Assembly: GCF_937425535.1 (NCBI RefSeq)
Contig: NZ_OW485601.1
Coordinates: 2,382,501-2,446,500, forward strand
Length of the DNA stretch: 64,000 nucleotides
Reading direction: 5' to 3'
Origin: Rhodovastum atsumiense
GTDB taxonomy: Bacteria > Pseudomonadota > Alphaproteobacteria > Acetobacterales > Acetobacteraceae
The notes under the pieces are model-generated. The model saw only the letters and a program-made list of their open reading frames with translations, was not told the origin of the DNA and did not search any database. Positions 34,936 to 43,354 of this stretch are shown here, piece by piece; position 1 is the first letter of the stretch, and each line of letters opens with the position of its first letter. The position numbers were made by a program, and so were the translations under genes.

Positions 34936-35456
34936 TGGCCTGGCGCCGGATGCTGAAATCCCTGCGGCACGGGCCGTCGACGCTGGCGACGGGGCGGGTG
35001 GACGAGGCGGCCACGCGCGCGCTCGCCGAGCGGCTGGCGGCGGCGTCGCAGCGGGCGCTCGGGCGCAGCCTCGCCATCCGGCAGGTGGATGCGGGCAGTT
35101 GCAACGGCTGCGAGCTCGAGATCCACATGCTGAACGGCATCGTCTACGACCTGGAGCGGTTCGGGCTGCGCTTCGTCGCCAGTCCGCGCCATGCCGACGT
35201 GCTGCTGGTGACCGGGCCGCTGACGCGCAACATGCAGGAGGCGCTGCTGCGCACCTGGACCGCCACGCCCGATCCGAAATGGGTAGTGGCGGTCGGTGAC
35301 TGCGCCATCGATGGCGGCGCGTTCAAGGGCAGCTACGCCGTTGCCGGGGGGATCGAGGCGGCGGTGCCGGTGGACCTGGTGATCCGCGGTTGCCCGCCGA
35401 CGCCGGCGCAGATGCTCGACGGGTTGCGCGCCTTGGTCGAGGCGAACGCGCGCTGA
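34935..35456 (+). CDS. hyfI: Hydrogenase-4/complex I-like small subunit HyfI (NuoB-like)
   Basis: A 173-residue protein of the NuoB/hydrogenase small-subunit family. The four ligands of the N2-type [4Fe-4S] cluster are all present: Cys56 and Cys59 in GSCNGCELEI, Cys123 in GDCAIDGG and Cys153 in RGCPPTPAQM. So the electron-transfer site next to HyfG is intact even though the NiFe site is not. It ends the six-gene cluster, coupled to hyfG by TGATG. No HyfH-like ferredoxin subunit, HyfA or hyp maturation gene is near. Confidence 0.94.
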   Translation: MAWRRMLKSLRHGPSTLATGRVDEAATRALAERLAAASQRALGRSLAIRQVDAGSCNGCELEIHMLNGIVYDLERFGLRFVASPRHADVLLVTGPLTRNMQEALLRTWTATPDPKWVVAVGDCAIDGGAFKGSYAVAGGIEAAVPVDLVIRGCPPTPAQMLDGLRALVEANAR

Positions 35457-35463
35457 CGCCGGT

Positions 35464-36033
35464 TTATCGGATCGGCGGGGTCCGTTCCGGCAGCACTCGT
35501 GCCGGGTTGCCCGCCACCGTCGCCCCGGCCGGCACGTCGCGCGTGACCACGCTGCCCGCGCCGATCACGGCATCCTCGCCGATGGTCACGCCGGGCAGGA
35601 TGATGGCGCCGCCGCCGATCCAGACATTGCTGCCGATGCGTACCGGCCGGCCAAATTCATAGCCGGCGCGGCGCAGTGCCGGGTCGCGGGGGTGGTCCGC
35701 CGTGTAGACCTGCACGCCCGGCCCGATCTGCACGAGGTCGCCGACCTCGATGCCGACAACGTCGAGGAACACGCAGCCGAAATTGAGGAAGACGCCCTTT
35801 CCAAGTCGGATGTTGAAGCCGTAGTCGCAATGGAAGGGAGGACGGATGACGCTGTTCTCGCCGATGCCGCCGAGCAGTTCGCGCAGCAGGGCCGTGCGGT
35901 CGCTGTCGACCGCGCTGGCGTTGTAGACCTGTTGCAGCGCCTGGGCCCGTCGCTGGTCGGCCTCGATCTCGGGGCCGATGGAGCGGTACAGTTCGCCCGC
36001 CAGCATCTTCGCCTTTTCGCTTCGCTCGGCCAT
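35464..36033 (-). CDS. maa: Maltose/galactoside O-acetyltransferase family protein
   Basis: A 189-residue left-handed beta-helix acetyltransferase. The N-terminal mat domain is MAERSEKAKMLAGELY, and the hexapeptide repeats run from about residue 60 on (FHCDYGFNIRLG, VGIEVGDLVQIG, IGSNVWIGGGAIILPGVTIG). The catalytic histidine is probably in YTADHPRDP. Such enzymes acetylate sugars with acetyl-CoA in the cytoplasm. An excellent GGAGG site lies seven bases before the ATG at 36033. It faces hyfI, with stops only seven bases apart. Confidence 0.9.
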   Translation of the reverse strand: MAERSEKAKMLAGELYRSIGPEIEADQRRAQALQQVYNASAVDSDRTALLRELLGGIGENSVIRPPFHCDYGFNIRLGKGVFLNFGCVFLDVVGIEVGDLVQIGPGVQVYTADHPRDPALRRAGYEFGRPVRIGSNVWIGGGAIILPGVTIGEDAVIGAGSVVTRDVPAGATVAGNPARVLPERTPPIR

Positions 36034-36140
36034 GCCGTTTCCTCCGGAAAGGGTCCGCGCCGCAGTGGCGGCGGCCGGCGCGGAGCATGGCGGCAAGGGC
36101 GGCGGCAGGATAGCCCCGGCGGCAATGCCGCCCCACGGGC

Positions 36141-37790
36141 TCAGGCCTCGCGGTAGTTCAGCAGCGTCAGCCCCACCAGCACGAAGCAGATGGGCCAGAC
36201 CCAGGCGGCGATACGGGCGGCACGTCCGTCGAGTCGCAGCTCCAGCCAGCGGGCCCAGCCCGCGGCGACGCCGAACAGCGCCAGCGGCGTGTGCGTCAGC
36301 TCGATCAGCAACTGCTCCTTGACGTTGCTGATGGCGTGGCTGTGCGTCAGCAGCGCCGCACCCCCGATGGCGCAGACGATCGGGAAGACGTAGGGCGCCC
36401 AGCGGCGTCGCGCCAGGCCCAGCCGCACCCGCCATTCGAACAGGCCGAAGGCAACGATCAGCAGCACCAGCGCCTTGTGCTGCAGCACTTCCACGTCACG
36501 CAGGCTCTCCAGCAGGCCGTTCTCGCCCAGCGGCCAGACCTCGGGATCGGAGCGGACGAACAGGAAGGATCCCATCACCAGGAACAGCAGCGGCCAATGG
36601 CGGGCCGGCCGCACCCCGGCCCGGTTGGCCAGCGCGAGCAGGCCGATCGCCAGCACGGACAGGCCGGCCCAGTGATGGTTGAATTCCGACCAGGCGATGT
36701 CGGCGGCGTTGCGCTCCGCCAGCTCGCCTGCCCCGGGGATGAAGGCGCGGGCGGCCGGGGCGCTCCGTTGCGCGGCCTCGGCATCCAGTTTCGCCTGCAA
36801 GGCCGGCAGCGCCAGCGCGTCGTGGTCGGGCGAGACCAGACGTGGCCAGACCGGCGTGTTGCGCGCGACGATTTCCTGCCAGGTGACGCGGTCCTGCTGC
36901 AGGTCGATCGCGGGCGGCGCGGAGGTCAGGCCGGCGGCGGCGAAGAACAGGGTGAAGCCGAGGCCGATCTCCACCTCGGCGAAGCGGCGCAGGCGCAGCA
37001 CCGGCGTGGCGGGATCGGCGCGCAGCCGTTCCACCACGCGGAAATTGCCGAAGCCGAGCGCGAGCAGGCCGGCGAACATCACCGCCTTGGCGCCGACCAT
37101 CACGCCGTAGGCGGTGCCGTACAGCCCGGCCCAATCCCCGATATAGATCGCCGCGAGCACGGCGGCGGAGAGGACGATGCAGCCCACCCCCGCCATCGAC
37201 ATGCGCGAGAACCGTGCCCCGATCGCCCGCCAGGAGAGGCCGTCCCGCACCCGTGCCAGCGCGGCGACGAAGCAGGGGATGCCGCCGATCCAGATCGCCG
37301 CGCCAAGCTGGTGCAGGGCGGTGGCGGCCAGCAGAAGCGGCCGGTCCTCGATGCGGGCGGCGGCATGGGTGGTCAGCGTGGCCGCCGTCAGCACCACCGC
37401 GCCCAGGCCGAGCAGCGTCCGGGCAGTGGCGTCGGCGCCGTGCCGTCCCAGCAGCACCGCCAGCGCCAGCGCCGCCGCCAGCTTGGCCAGGCCGGCGAGC
37501 GCGGAGGCCGAGCCCAGCGCATCGACCGTCGGGATCGCCACCGTGTCGGTCAGGATCGCCACCTGCATGGCGACGATCGCGGCTTCGACCAGCGCCAGCG
37601 CGACTGCCGCCCAGGTGGTGATGCGGAGGGTGTCGCGCAACACCATCGGTCCCGCCGCGCCCATGCCCTGCAGCGGGCGGGCGATCAGCAGCAGGAACAG
37701 CACACCGCCGAGCGCCATCGACTGCGCCACGATCGCCACGCCGTGCAGGATGACGCCGAGATAGCCGAACAGGTCGATCAGCAGCGCCAC
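36141..37790 (-). CDS. copD: Copper resistance protein CopD, long form
   Basis: A 549-residue inner-membrane protein with about 13 hydrophobic segments; typical CopD is nearer 300 residues. The first half is the CopD domain, with ALHQLGAAIWIGGIPCFVAA and THAAARIED, including the histidine and tryptophan seen in this family. A polar loop (about 300-370) with SPDHDALALP and EFNHHWAGL follows, and then six more helices with VLQHKALVLL and LTHSHAISN. CopD acts with CopC in copper import or handling. The GTG at 37790 follows the copC stop after three bases; the pair is an operon. Confidence 0.85.
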   Translation of the reverse strand: MALLIDLFGYLGVILHGVAIVAQSMALGGVLFLLLIARPLQGMGAAGPMVLRDTLRITTWAAVALALVEAAIVAMQVAILTDTVAIPTVDALGSASALAGLAKLAAALALAVLLGRHGADATARTLLGLGAVVLTAATLTTHAAARIEDRPLLLAATALHQLGAAIWIGGIPCFVAALARVRDGLSWRAIGARFSRMSMAGVGCIVLSAAVLAAIYIGDWAGLYGTAYGVMVGAKAVMFAGLLALGFGNFRVVERLRADPATPVLRLRRFAEVEIGLGFTLFFAAAGLTSAPPAIDLQQDRVTWQEIVARNTPVWPRLVSPDHDALALPALQAKLDAEAAQRSAPAARAFIPGAGELAERNAADIAWSEFNHHWAGLSVLAIGLLALANRAGVRPARHWPLLFLVMGSFLFVRSDPEVWPLGENGLLESLRDVEVLQHKALVLLIVAFGLFEWRVRLGLARRRWAPYVFPIVCAIGGAALLTHSHAISNVKEQLLIELTHTPLALFGVAAGWARWLELRLDGRAARIAAWVWPICFVLVGLTLLNYREA

Positions 37791-37793
37791 GGT

Positions 37794-38156
37794 TCAGGGC
37801 GCCTTCACGCTGAAGGCAATGTCGCCGCGGGTGATGTGGCCATCGATCGCCAGCACCTGCCAGCGCAGCGTATAGGCGCCGGGGGAAAGATCGGCGGTGG
37901 CGGCGAGAACGTCCGCGCTGCCGCCGTCCGCGATCGGCAGGTCGGTCTGGGAGCGATCCGGCCGGGTGAGGGTCAGGCGGGAGCGATGGGCATCGATGCG
38001 GCTGTTGAAGCGAAGCTGGAATGTCACGGAACCGGGCGCGACGGTGCTGCTGGCGGCCGGGCGCATGTCCAGCAGGATCGCGTGCGCCTGTGCCGCCGCC
38101 GGCAGGGTGCAGAGGGCGGCCAGGACGGGCAGTGCCCGCCACCAGGGATGTGTCAT
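37794..38156 (-). CDS. copC: Periplasmic copper-binding protein CopC
   Basis: A 120-residue exported protein with a signal peptide ending AAAQA and mature start HAILLDMRPAAS. The N-terminal histidine is the first Cu(II) ligand of CopC (the histidine brace type), and the C-terminal block IDGHITRGDIAFSV holds the second histidine. The fold is a small beta-barrel. It binds copper in the periplasm and hands it to CopD. The ATG at 38156 has AAGG nine bases upstream. Confidence 0.9.
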   Translation of the reverse strand: MTHPWWRALPVLAALCTLPAAAQAHAILLDMRPAASSTVAPGSVTFQLRFNSRIDAHRSRLTLTRPDRSQTDLPIADGGSADVLAATADLSPGAYTLRWQVLAIDGHITRGDIAFSVKAP

Positions 38157-38296
38157 CGCCAGGACCTTCTGTTGCGATCGGCCATTGCTTCGGCCGCGAT
38201 GTGACGACCTCGCCCGCCCGGAAGGCCCGCGCCGGCCGGGTGGACGCGAGGGCGGAACTGGGGTGTGATCGGCCCGCGACAAGACCGGATGCATGC

Positions 38297-38737
38297 ATGA
38301 GCCGTCACCCGCCTGCCTCGCGCGACCAGTTCCGCTGGTTCCACACCATCACCACGCGCTGGATGGACAACGATGCCTACGGGCATGTGAATAACGTTGT
38401 TTACTATTCGTGGATCGACACGGCGGTGAACCGCTTCCTGCTCGACCATGGCCTGCTGGACCTGGCCGGCAGTCCGGTGGTGGGCATCGTGGCGGAGACC
38501 GGCTGCCGCTACATCTCCCAGGTCTCCTATCCGGACGAAGTATGCGTGGGCATCCGGGTGGCGAAGCTCGGGAAATCCTCGGTGCGTTACGAAGTGGGCG
38601 TGTTCCGCGCCGCGGAGACGCTGGCCTCGGCGGAAGGGCATTTCGTGCATGTCTATGTCGACCGCGCGACGATGCGCCCGGTCGCGATCCCGGATGCCGT
38701 GCGCGCGGGGCTGGAGACGATTCACGTGCCGGCGTGA
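38297..38737 (+). CDS. Acyl-CoA thioesterase of the 4HBT hotdog family
   Basis: A 146-residue hotdog-fold thioesterase. The active-site helix has MDNDAYGHVNNVVYYSWID, the standard D-x-(Y/N)-GHVNNxxYxxW signature with the catalytic Asp. It would hydrolyse a short or aromatic acyl-CoA in the cytoplasm; substrate unknown. It is divergent from copC and 27 bases ahead of the SDR gene, which may share its transcript. Confidence 0.88.
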   Translation: MSRHPPASRDQFRWFHTITTRWMDNDAYGHVNNVVYYSWIDTAVNRFLLDHGLLDLAGSPVVGIVAETGCRYISQVSYPDEVCVGIRVAKLGKSSVRYEVGVFRAAETLASAEGHFVHVYVDRATMRPVAIPDAVRAGLETIHVPA

Positions 38738-38764
38738 CGGCGCGCACAAGGAAGGCGAAACGCG

Positions 38765-39547
38765 ATGGAGACCGGACTGAAGGGCAGGCGGGCGATCGTC
38801 TGCGCGGCGAGCAAGGGGCTGGGCCGGGCCTGCGCCATGGCGCTGGCCCGCGAGGGAGTGGAGCTGGTGATCACGGCGCGCACCGCCGGGACGCTGGAGC
38901 GCACCGCCGCCGAGATCCGTGCGGCCACCGGCGCGACGGTGACGGCGGTGCCGGGCGACATCACCACCGAGGCCGGGCGCGCGGCGGCGCTGGCCGCCTG
39001 CCCCGAGCCCGACATCCTGGTCAACAACGCCGGCGGGCCGCCGCCGGGGGATTTCCGCGACTGGGAGCGCGATGACTGGATCCGCGCGCTGGACGCCAAC
39101 ATGCTGACGCCGATCTTCCTGATCCGCGCGGTGGTGGACGGCATGTGCGCGCGCCGCTTCGGCCGCATCGTCAATATCACCTCGGGCAGCGTGAAGTCGC
39201 CGATCCCCACCCTGGGCATGAGCAACGGCGCGCGGGCCGGGCTGACCGGATTCGTCGGCGGGCTCGCGCGGCAGGTGGCGCGGCACAACGTCACCATCAA
39301 CGGCCTGCTGCCCGGTCCCTTCCTGACCGACCGGCTGCGCGGCACCATGCAGGCGCAGGCCGAGCGCGAAGGGCGGCCGGTGGACGAGGTGATCGCCGAG
39401 CGCGGGCGCGCCTCACCGGCCGGGCGCGTGGGCGATCCCGAGGAGTTCGGTGCGGCCTGCGTGTTCCTGTGCGCGGCGTCCTCGGGCTTCATCGTCGGGC
39501 AGAACCTGCTGCTCGACGGCGGCGCGTTCAACAGCACGATGGGTTGA
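38765..39547 (+). CDS. Short-chain dehydrogenase-like protein with an altered active site
   Basis: A 260-residue Rossmann-fold SDR. The cofactor motif is AIVCAASKGLGRACA, a variant of TGxxxGxG in which TG is replaced by CA. The NNAGG block and the serine in ITSGSVKSP are present. At the YxxxK position it reads MSNGARAGLTGF, so Tyr is replaced by Ser and Lys by Arg. This pattern matches a known SDR subgroup (BKR-like SDR) that lacks the canonical tetrad. It may have a different chemistry or be a non-enzymatic relative; annotation as 3-oxoacyl-ACP reductase would be over-confident. A GGAAGG site precedes the ATG. Confidence 0.85.
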   Translation: METGLKGRRAIVCAASKGLGRACAMALAREGVELVITARTAGTLERTAAEIRAATGATVTAVPGDITTEAGRAAALAACPEPDILVNNAGGPPPGDFRDWERDDWIRALDANMLTPIFLIRAVVDGMCARRFGRIVNITSGSVKSPIPTLGMSNGARAGLTGFVGGLARQVARHNVTINGLLPGPFLTDRLRGTMQAQAEREGRPVDEVIAERGRASPAGRVGDPEEFGAACVFLCAASSGFIVGQNLLLDGGAFNSTMG

Positions 39548-39647
39548 GCGGCACGGCCGCGCCTTTGTCGTTGCCTGCTTGCCCGCTGCGGCCTGGACTT
39601 CTACCGTTTCGCCTCGGTCAGCCGGGCCTGCCGAGGTGGGGGCGGAT

Positions 39648-41186
39648 ATGCGTGCGCGGAGTTGGCTGCGACGACTCGGTCTCGCGGGGGCGCTTGCTGC
39701 CACCTGGGCCCCGGCGCAGGCGCAGAAGGCGCAGGACACGCTGCGCATCGTCTGGTGGGACCAGATCGCCAACATCAATCCGTACTACAACCAGCTCCGG
39801 GCCGGGCTGGTGGTGGCGCACCATGCCTTCGATACGCTGGTCCATCGCGATCCGGACAGCTTCGTGATCAAGCCGCTGCTGGCGGTGTCATGGAAGGCCA
39901 TCGACGACACCACGCTGGAGCTGGACCTGCGGCGCGGGGTGAAATTCCACGACGGCAGCCCGTTCAGCGCCGACGACGTGATCTATACGATCAACACCGT
40001 GCTGACCGATCGGCAGATCGCGGTGCCGGCCAACTTTGCCTGGATTGCGGGCGCCGACCGCATCGACGAGTACAAAGTGCGGCTGCGCTTCCGGCGCGTC
40101 TTTCCCGCGGCCATGGAATACATGGCGATGGCGTTGCCGATCCTGCCGAAGGTGTATCGCGAGCGGGTGGGGCAGGCGGCCTATGACCGGCAGCCGGTCG
40201 GTACCGGGCCGTACCGCATCACCCGGGTGGACGGGGGGACCGAAATCGATCTCGAGCGCTTCGAGGATTATTTTCCGGACAGCCCGAAAGGTAGGCCGGC
40301 GATCCGGCGCCTGCGCATCCACCAGGTCGCCGATCCGGCCACGGCGCAGAGCGAACTGCTCGGCGACAAGGCGGACTGGACCTGGAACCTGCCGCCCGAT
40401 GACGTGGACAGGCTCGGCCTGCTGCCGCACCTGCAGACGACGCGGGCCGAGACGATGCGGGTGAACTTCCTGATGTTCGACGCGGCCGGCCGCACCGGCG
40501 CGGGCAACCCGATGACCAAGGTGAAAGTGCGCCAGGCGATCGCGCATGCGATCGACCGGCAGGCGATCGCGAAGAACATCATGCAGGGCGGCTCGCGGGC
40601 GATCGACACGCCCTGCTTCCCGACGCAGTTCGGCTGTGATCCCTCGGTGGCGGTGCGCTACGCCTACGACCCGGCCCGGGCGCGGGCGCTGCTGGCGGAA
40701 GCGGGCTATCCGGACGGGTTTCGGACGGAGATGATCAGTTACCTGTTGCCGCAGTTCGAGGCCCCGGTGCAGGGCTACCTGAAGGCGGTCGGCATCGACG
40801 CCCGGCTGGTGCATCTGCAGACCGAAGCCGCGCTCAGGCGCAACCTGGAAGGCGGCAATCCGCTCTACCTCGCCAACTGGGGCAGCTACTCCATCAACGA
40901 CGTTTCGGCATTCCTGCCGCAGTTCTTCAGCGCCGGCACCGAGGGGTTCAGCGACAACGACAACACCCGCGACCCGGAGCTGAAGCGGCTGGTGGAGCAG
41001 GGCGGAGCGAGCACCAATGCCGATGAACGCCGCCGCTACTACGCTGCGGCCATCCGCCTGATCACCGAGCAGATGTATTTCCTGCCGATCATGACGAGCG
41101 TGCAGTCCTATGCGGCACGTCGCGAAGTGTCCTTCAGGGCCTACCCCGACGAAATCCCCCGCTTCTACCTGACGAGCTGGCGATAG
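39648..41186 (+). CDS. Dipeptide/oligopeptide-type ABC transporter substrate-binding protein
   Basis: A 512-residue family-5 extracellular solute-binding protein. The signal peptide is MRARSWLRRLGLAGALAATW with cleavage near APAQA. Family blocks include WKAIDDTTLELDLRRGVKFH, DGSPFSADDVIYTI and GTGPYRI. These proteins capture peptides, nickel, opines or other solutes in the periplasm for an ABC importer. No permease or ATPase gene lies next to it, so it is an orphan here. The ATG at 39648 has a G-rich site upstream. Confidence 0.92.
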   Translation: MRARSWLRRLGLAGALAATWAPAQAQKAQDTLRIVWWDQIANINPYYNQLRAGLVVAHHAFDTLVHRDPDSFVIKPLLAVSWKAIDDTTLELDLRRGVKFHDGSPFSADDVIYTINTVLTDRQIAVPANFAWIAGADRIDEYKVRLRFRRVFPAAMEYMAMALPILPKVYRERVGQAAYDRQPVGTGPYRITRVDGGTEIDLERFEDYFPDSPKGRPAIRRLRIHQVADPATAQSELLGDKADWTWNLPPDDVDRLGLLPHLQTTRAETMRVNFLMFDAAGRTGAGNPMTKVKVRQAIAHAIDRQAIAKNIMQGGSRAIDTPCFPTQFGCDPSVAVRYAYDPARARALLAEAGYPDGFRTEMISYLLPQFEAPVQGYLKAVGIDARLVHLQTEAALRRNLEGGNPLYLANWGSYSINDVSAFLPQFFSAGTEGFSDNDNTRDPELKRLVEQGGASTNADERRRYYAAAIRLITEQMYFLPIMTSVQSYAARREVSFRAYPDEIPRFYLTSWR

Positions 41187-41326
41187 CGGCGATTCGGAGC
41201 CGCGCCAGTGGCATGAAGGGCTTTGCCTGCGGGATCGGCGGAAAGCTGCCCTTTCGTCCCCGGAAATCATAGTTGTTTCATGCTCCTGGCGGCGCTTCGC
41301 GCATCGGCGTGATGATCGGCAGAATT

Positions 41327-41356
41327 TTGGCAGATTTCCGGATTCTACCTTATAAT
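41327..41356 (+). promoter_or_regulatory. Consensus-like sigma-70 promoter of the Fic gene
   Basis: A -35 box TTGGCA (41327-41332) and a perfect -10 box TATAAT (41351-41356) are separated by 18 bases. Transcription would start near 41363, after the upstream in-frame starts at 41273 and 41312, so the GTG at 41390 is the likely start of translation. A perfect TATAAT is rare in such GC-rich DNA. Confidence 0.65.
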
Positions 41357-41389
41357 GTCAGTCTGTTATCCAGACTCAGGATCGGCAAA

Positions 41390-42583
41390 GTGGCGTTTGA
41401 GGAAACCCCGGCACGGATCGAACCCTGCCTTCTCGATGAAACCGGTCCGGAAATTGTCGATCTGATCGCCGCCCTCTCGGCCAGCAGCAGCGCACTTGGA
41501 ATCCGGCTGCATGCCCGGTCCGCGGCCAATCTTGCCGATGCCGTGCGGATCATGAACTGCTACTATTCGAACCTGATTGAAGGTCACAACACGACCCCGC
41601 GCGAGATCGAGCGGGCTCTGGCCGATCAACTCGACCCCACGGAGGAGCGCCGGAATCTTCAGGTCGAAGCGCGCGCGCATATCCGTGTCCAGCGCGACAT
41701 TGACCGTCGTTTTGCAGAAGCTGCGCTACCGGAACCGGCTTCAGCTGAATTCATCCGTGACGTTCATCGCGCCTTCTACGTGGATGCTCCCGAAGCCATG
41801 CTGATTGTGCGCGGCACGGGTCGCGCGTTGCGCATGGTGCCGGGCGAGTTCCGTTCGACCGCGGAGCATGAGGTCATGGTTGGCCGGCACTGGCCGCCGG
41901 CCGGCGAGCGCGTGGCCGCGTTCATGCAGCATTTCGAGAAACGCTACCGCTTCGAGCCGCTGCGCATGGGCAGTCGCATCCTGGCAATGGCGGCGGCCCA
42001 TCACCGGCTGAATTACATCCACCCCTTCCTGGATGGGAACGGGCGTGTCAGCCGGTTGATGAGCCACGCCATGGCGCTGCATGCCGGCATCGGCGCACAC
42101 GGCCTCTGGTCGGTGTCACGCGGACTGGCGCGGGGCCTGGAGAGCCGGGGCGAATACAAGCGGATGATGGATCACGCCGATTCGCTACGGCAGGGCGATC
42201 TGGACGGCCGGGGAAACCTCTCGCTCCGGGCTCTGGCGGAGTTCACCACCTGGTTCCTTCAGGTCTGCCTTGATCAGGTCACCTGCATGAGCGGCCTGTT
42301 CGCCCTGGACACGCTCATCGAGCGCCTGAAATTCTATGTGGAACAGCGGGGGCTGAAGCCGGAAGCCTTTGCGCTTCTGGAACAGGTCCTGCAACGCGGG
42401 GAACTGCCGCGCGGGGAAGCGGCGCGCGTCACCGGCCTGAAGGAACGGACCGCCCGCGATCTCCTGAGCACCTTGGTGGCGGAGGGCATTCTCGGCTCCG
42501 ATACCCCCAAGGGACCGGTTTCGCTGCGCTTTCCCCTTGATGCGGTCGAAGTGCTGTTTCCCGGCCTGTTCCCGAAGGCATAG
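41390..42583 (+). CDS. fic: Fic-domain protein (AMPylator-type), self-inhibited class
   Basis: A 397-residue Fic protein. The catalytic motif [12 protein letters not shown] (about residues 211-222) is a full HxFx(D/E)GNGRxxR. An inhibitory helix motif SNLIEG (about 60-65) fits (S/T)xxxE(G/N) and lies before the Fic core, so this is a class II, self-inhibited enzyme. The C-terminal 80 residues look like a winged helix ([20 protein letters not shown]), common in this class. Fic enzymes usually transfer AMP to a hydroxyl group of a target protein. No antitoxin gene is adjacent, as expected when inhibition is internal. I choose GTG at 41390 because of the promoter just upstream; the frame is open from a TTG at 41273. 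Confidence 0.9.
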   Translation: MAFEETPARIEPCLLDETGPEIVDLIAALSASSSALGIRLHARSAANLADAVRIMNCYYSNLIEGHNTTPREIERALADQLDPTEERRNLQVEARAHIRVQRDIDRRFAEAALPEPASAEFIRDVHRAFYVDAPEAMLIVRGTGRALRMVPGEFRSTAEHEVMVGRHWPPAGERVAAFMQHFEKRYRFEPLRMGSRILAMAAAHHRLNYIHPFLDGNGRVSRLMSHAMALHAGIGAHGLWSVSRGLARGLESRGEYKRMMDHADSLRQGDLDGRGNLSLRALAEFTTWFLQVCLDQVTCMSGLFALDTLIERLKFYVEQRGLKPEAFALLEQVLQRGELPRGEAARVTGLKERTARDLLSTLVAEGILGSDTPKGPVSLRFPLDAVEVLFPGLFPKA

Positions 42584-42612
42584 GTCCAATGATGTGCAGT
42601 GCCGGGCCGATC

Positions 42613-43227
42613 CTACCGCCGCGCCTGCGGTTCCTCGGGCGGCGCGGCTGCGGCGGCCTGTTGCAACGCTTCGGTCGCTGTGGAGGCTGGCACCTCGGCT
42701 GCTCCCGCACCCGCCTTGGCGCCGCCTGACCGTTGCGGCACCGCGACCGGCGCCACCACCACCGGCACCACGCCGTCACCGATCATGTCGAGTTTCTTCG
42801 CTGTCTTCGGCGTCAGGTCCACGACGCGGCCCTGGGCATAGGGCCCACGGTCCTCGATCCTGACCATGGCGGACTTGCCGGTCTTGAGGTTGGTGACCTT
42901 CGCGACGGTGCCGAGCGGCAGCGACTTGCTGGCCGCGACCGTGGAGTCGGGGTTGAAGCGCTTGCCGTTGGCCATCTTGCGGCCCCGGAATTCCTCGCCA
43001 TAGAAGCTGGCCTTGCCGCGCAGCTTGCGGCCGGAATGATCGATCGGCGGACGGCGCCCGGGCGGCTCGGCCACGGGCGGTTGTTCCGCGAGCTTCCGCG
43101 CTTCCCGCAAGGCCGGGCCATCGGAAAGTTCCGGTTCCGCATGGGCCGCCACCGGCAGAGCGAGGGCCATCGCGGCGCCGATCGCTGCCGCGGTGAGCCG
43201 GGTGATGCTGCTGTCCTTTTTCATCAT
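42613..43227 (-). CDS. rlpA: RlpA-like septal ring lytic transglycosylase family protein
   Basis: A 204-residue exported protein. After the signal (ALALPVAAHA) and a charged linker comes a double-psi beta-barrel: GKASFYGEEFRGRKMANGK, KSLPLGTVAKVTNLKTGKS and RIEDRGPYAQGRVVDLT, all standard RlpA blocks with the catalytic-type Asp. An Ala/Pro-rich tail follows instead of a SPOR domain, so septal targeting is not evident. RlpA cleaves denuded glycan strands of peptidoglycan. Tandem ATGs at 43227 and 43224 are possible starts; no clear ribosome site. Confidence 0.88.
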   Translation of the reverse strand: MMKKDSSITRLTAAAIGAAMALALPVAAHAEPELSDGPALREARKLAEQPPVAEPPGRRPPIDHSGRKLRGKASFYGEEFRGRKMANGKRFNPDSTVAASKSLPLGTVAKVTNLKTGKSAMVRIEDRGPYAQGRVVDLTPKTAKKLDMIGDGVVPVVVAPVAVPQRSGGAKAGAGAAEVPASTATEALQQAAAAAPPEEPQARR

Positions 43228-43354
43228 GCGAGGAAAAGGCCCCGGCCCCACCGCGGTTCCACGAAATCAGGTTCTCGTGATGCCTATTTTTATCAATGGT
43301 CGAGCGGCTGTCGTTGATGCGACGGATGATGCGCGAGAATTACGCCCGGAAGTG

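Noticed and set aside
33430-35456. Calling hyfG-hyfI a hydrogen-evolving hydrogenase
   Set aside because: The NiFe ligand cysteines are not present in HyfG and no maturation genes are near.
36291-38204. A 637-residue open frame opposite copD and copC
   Set aside because: No domain or signal; both minus-strand genes are recognisable. Treated as a shadow.
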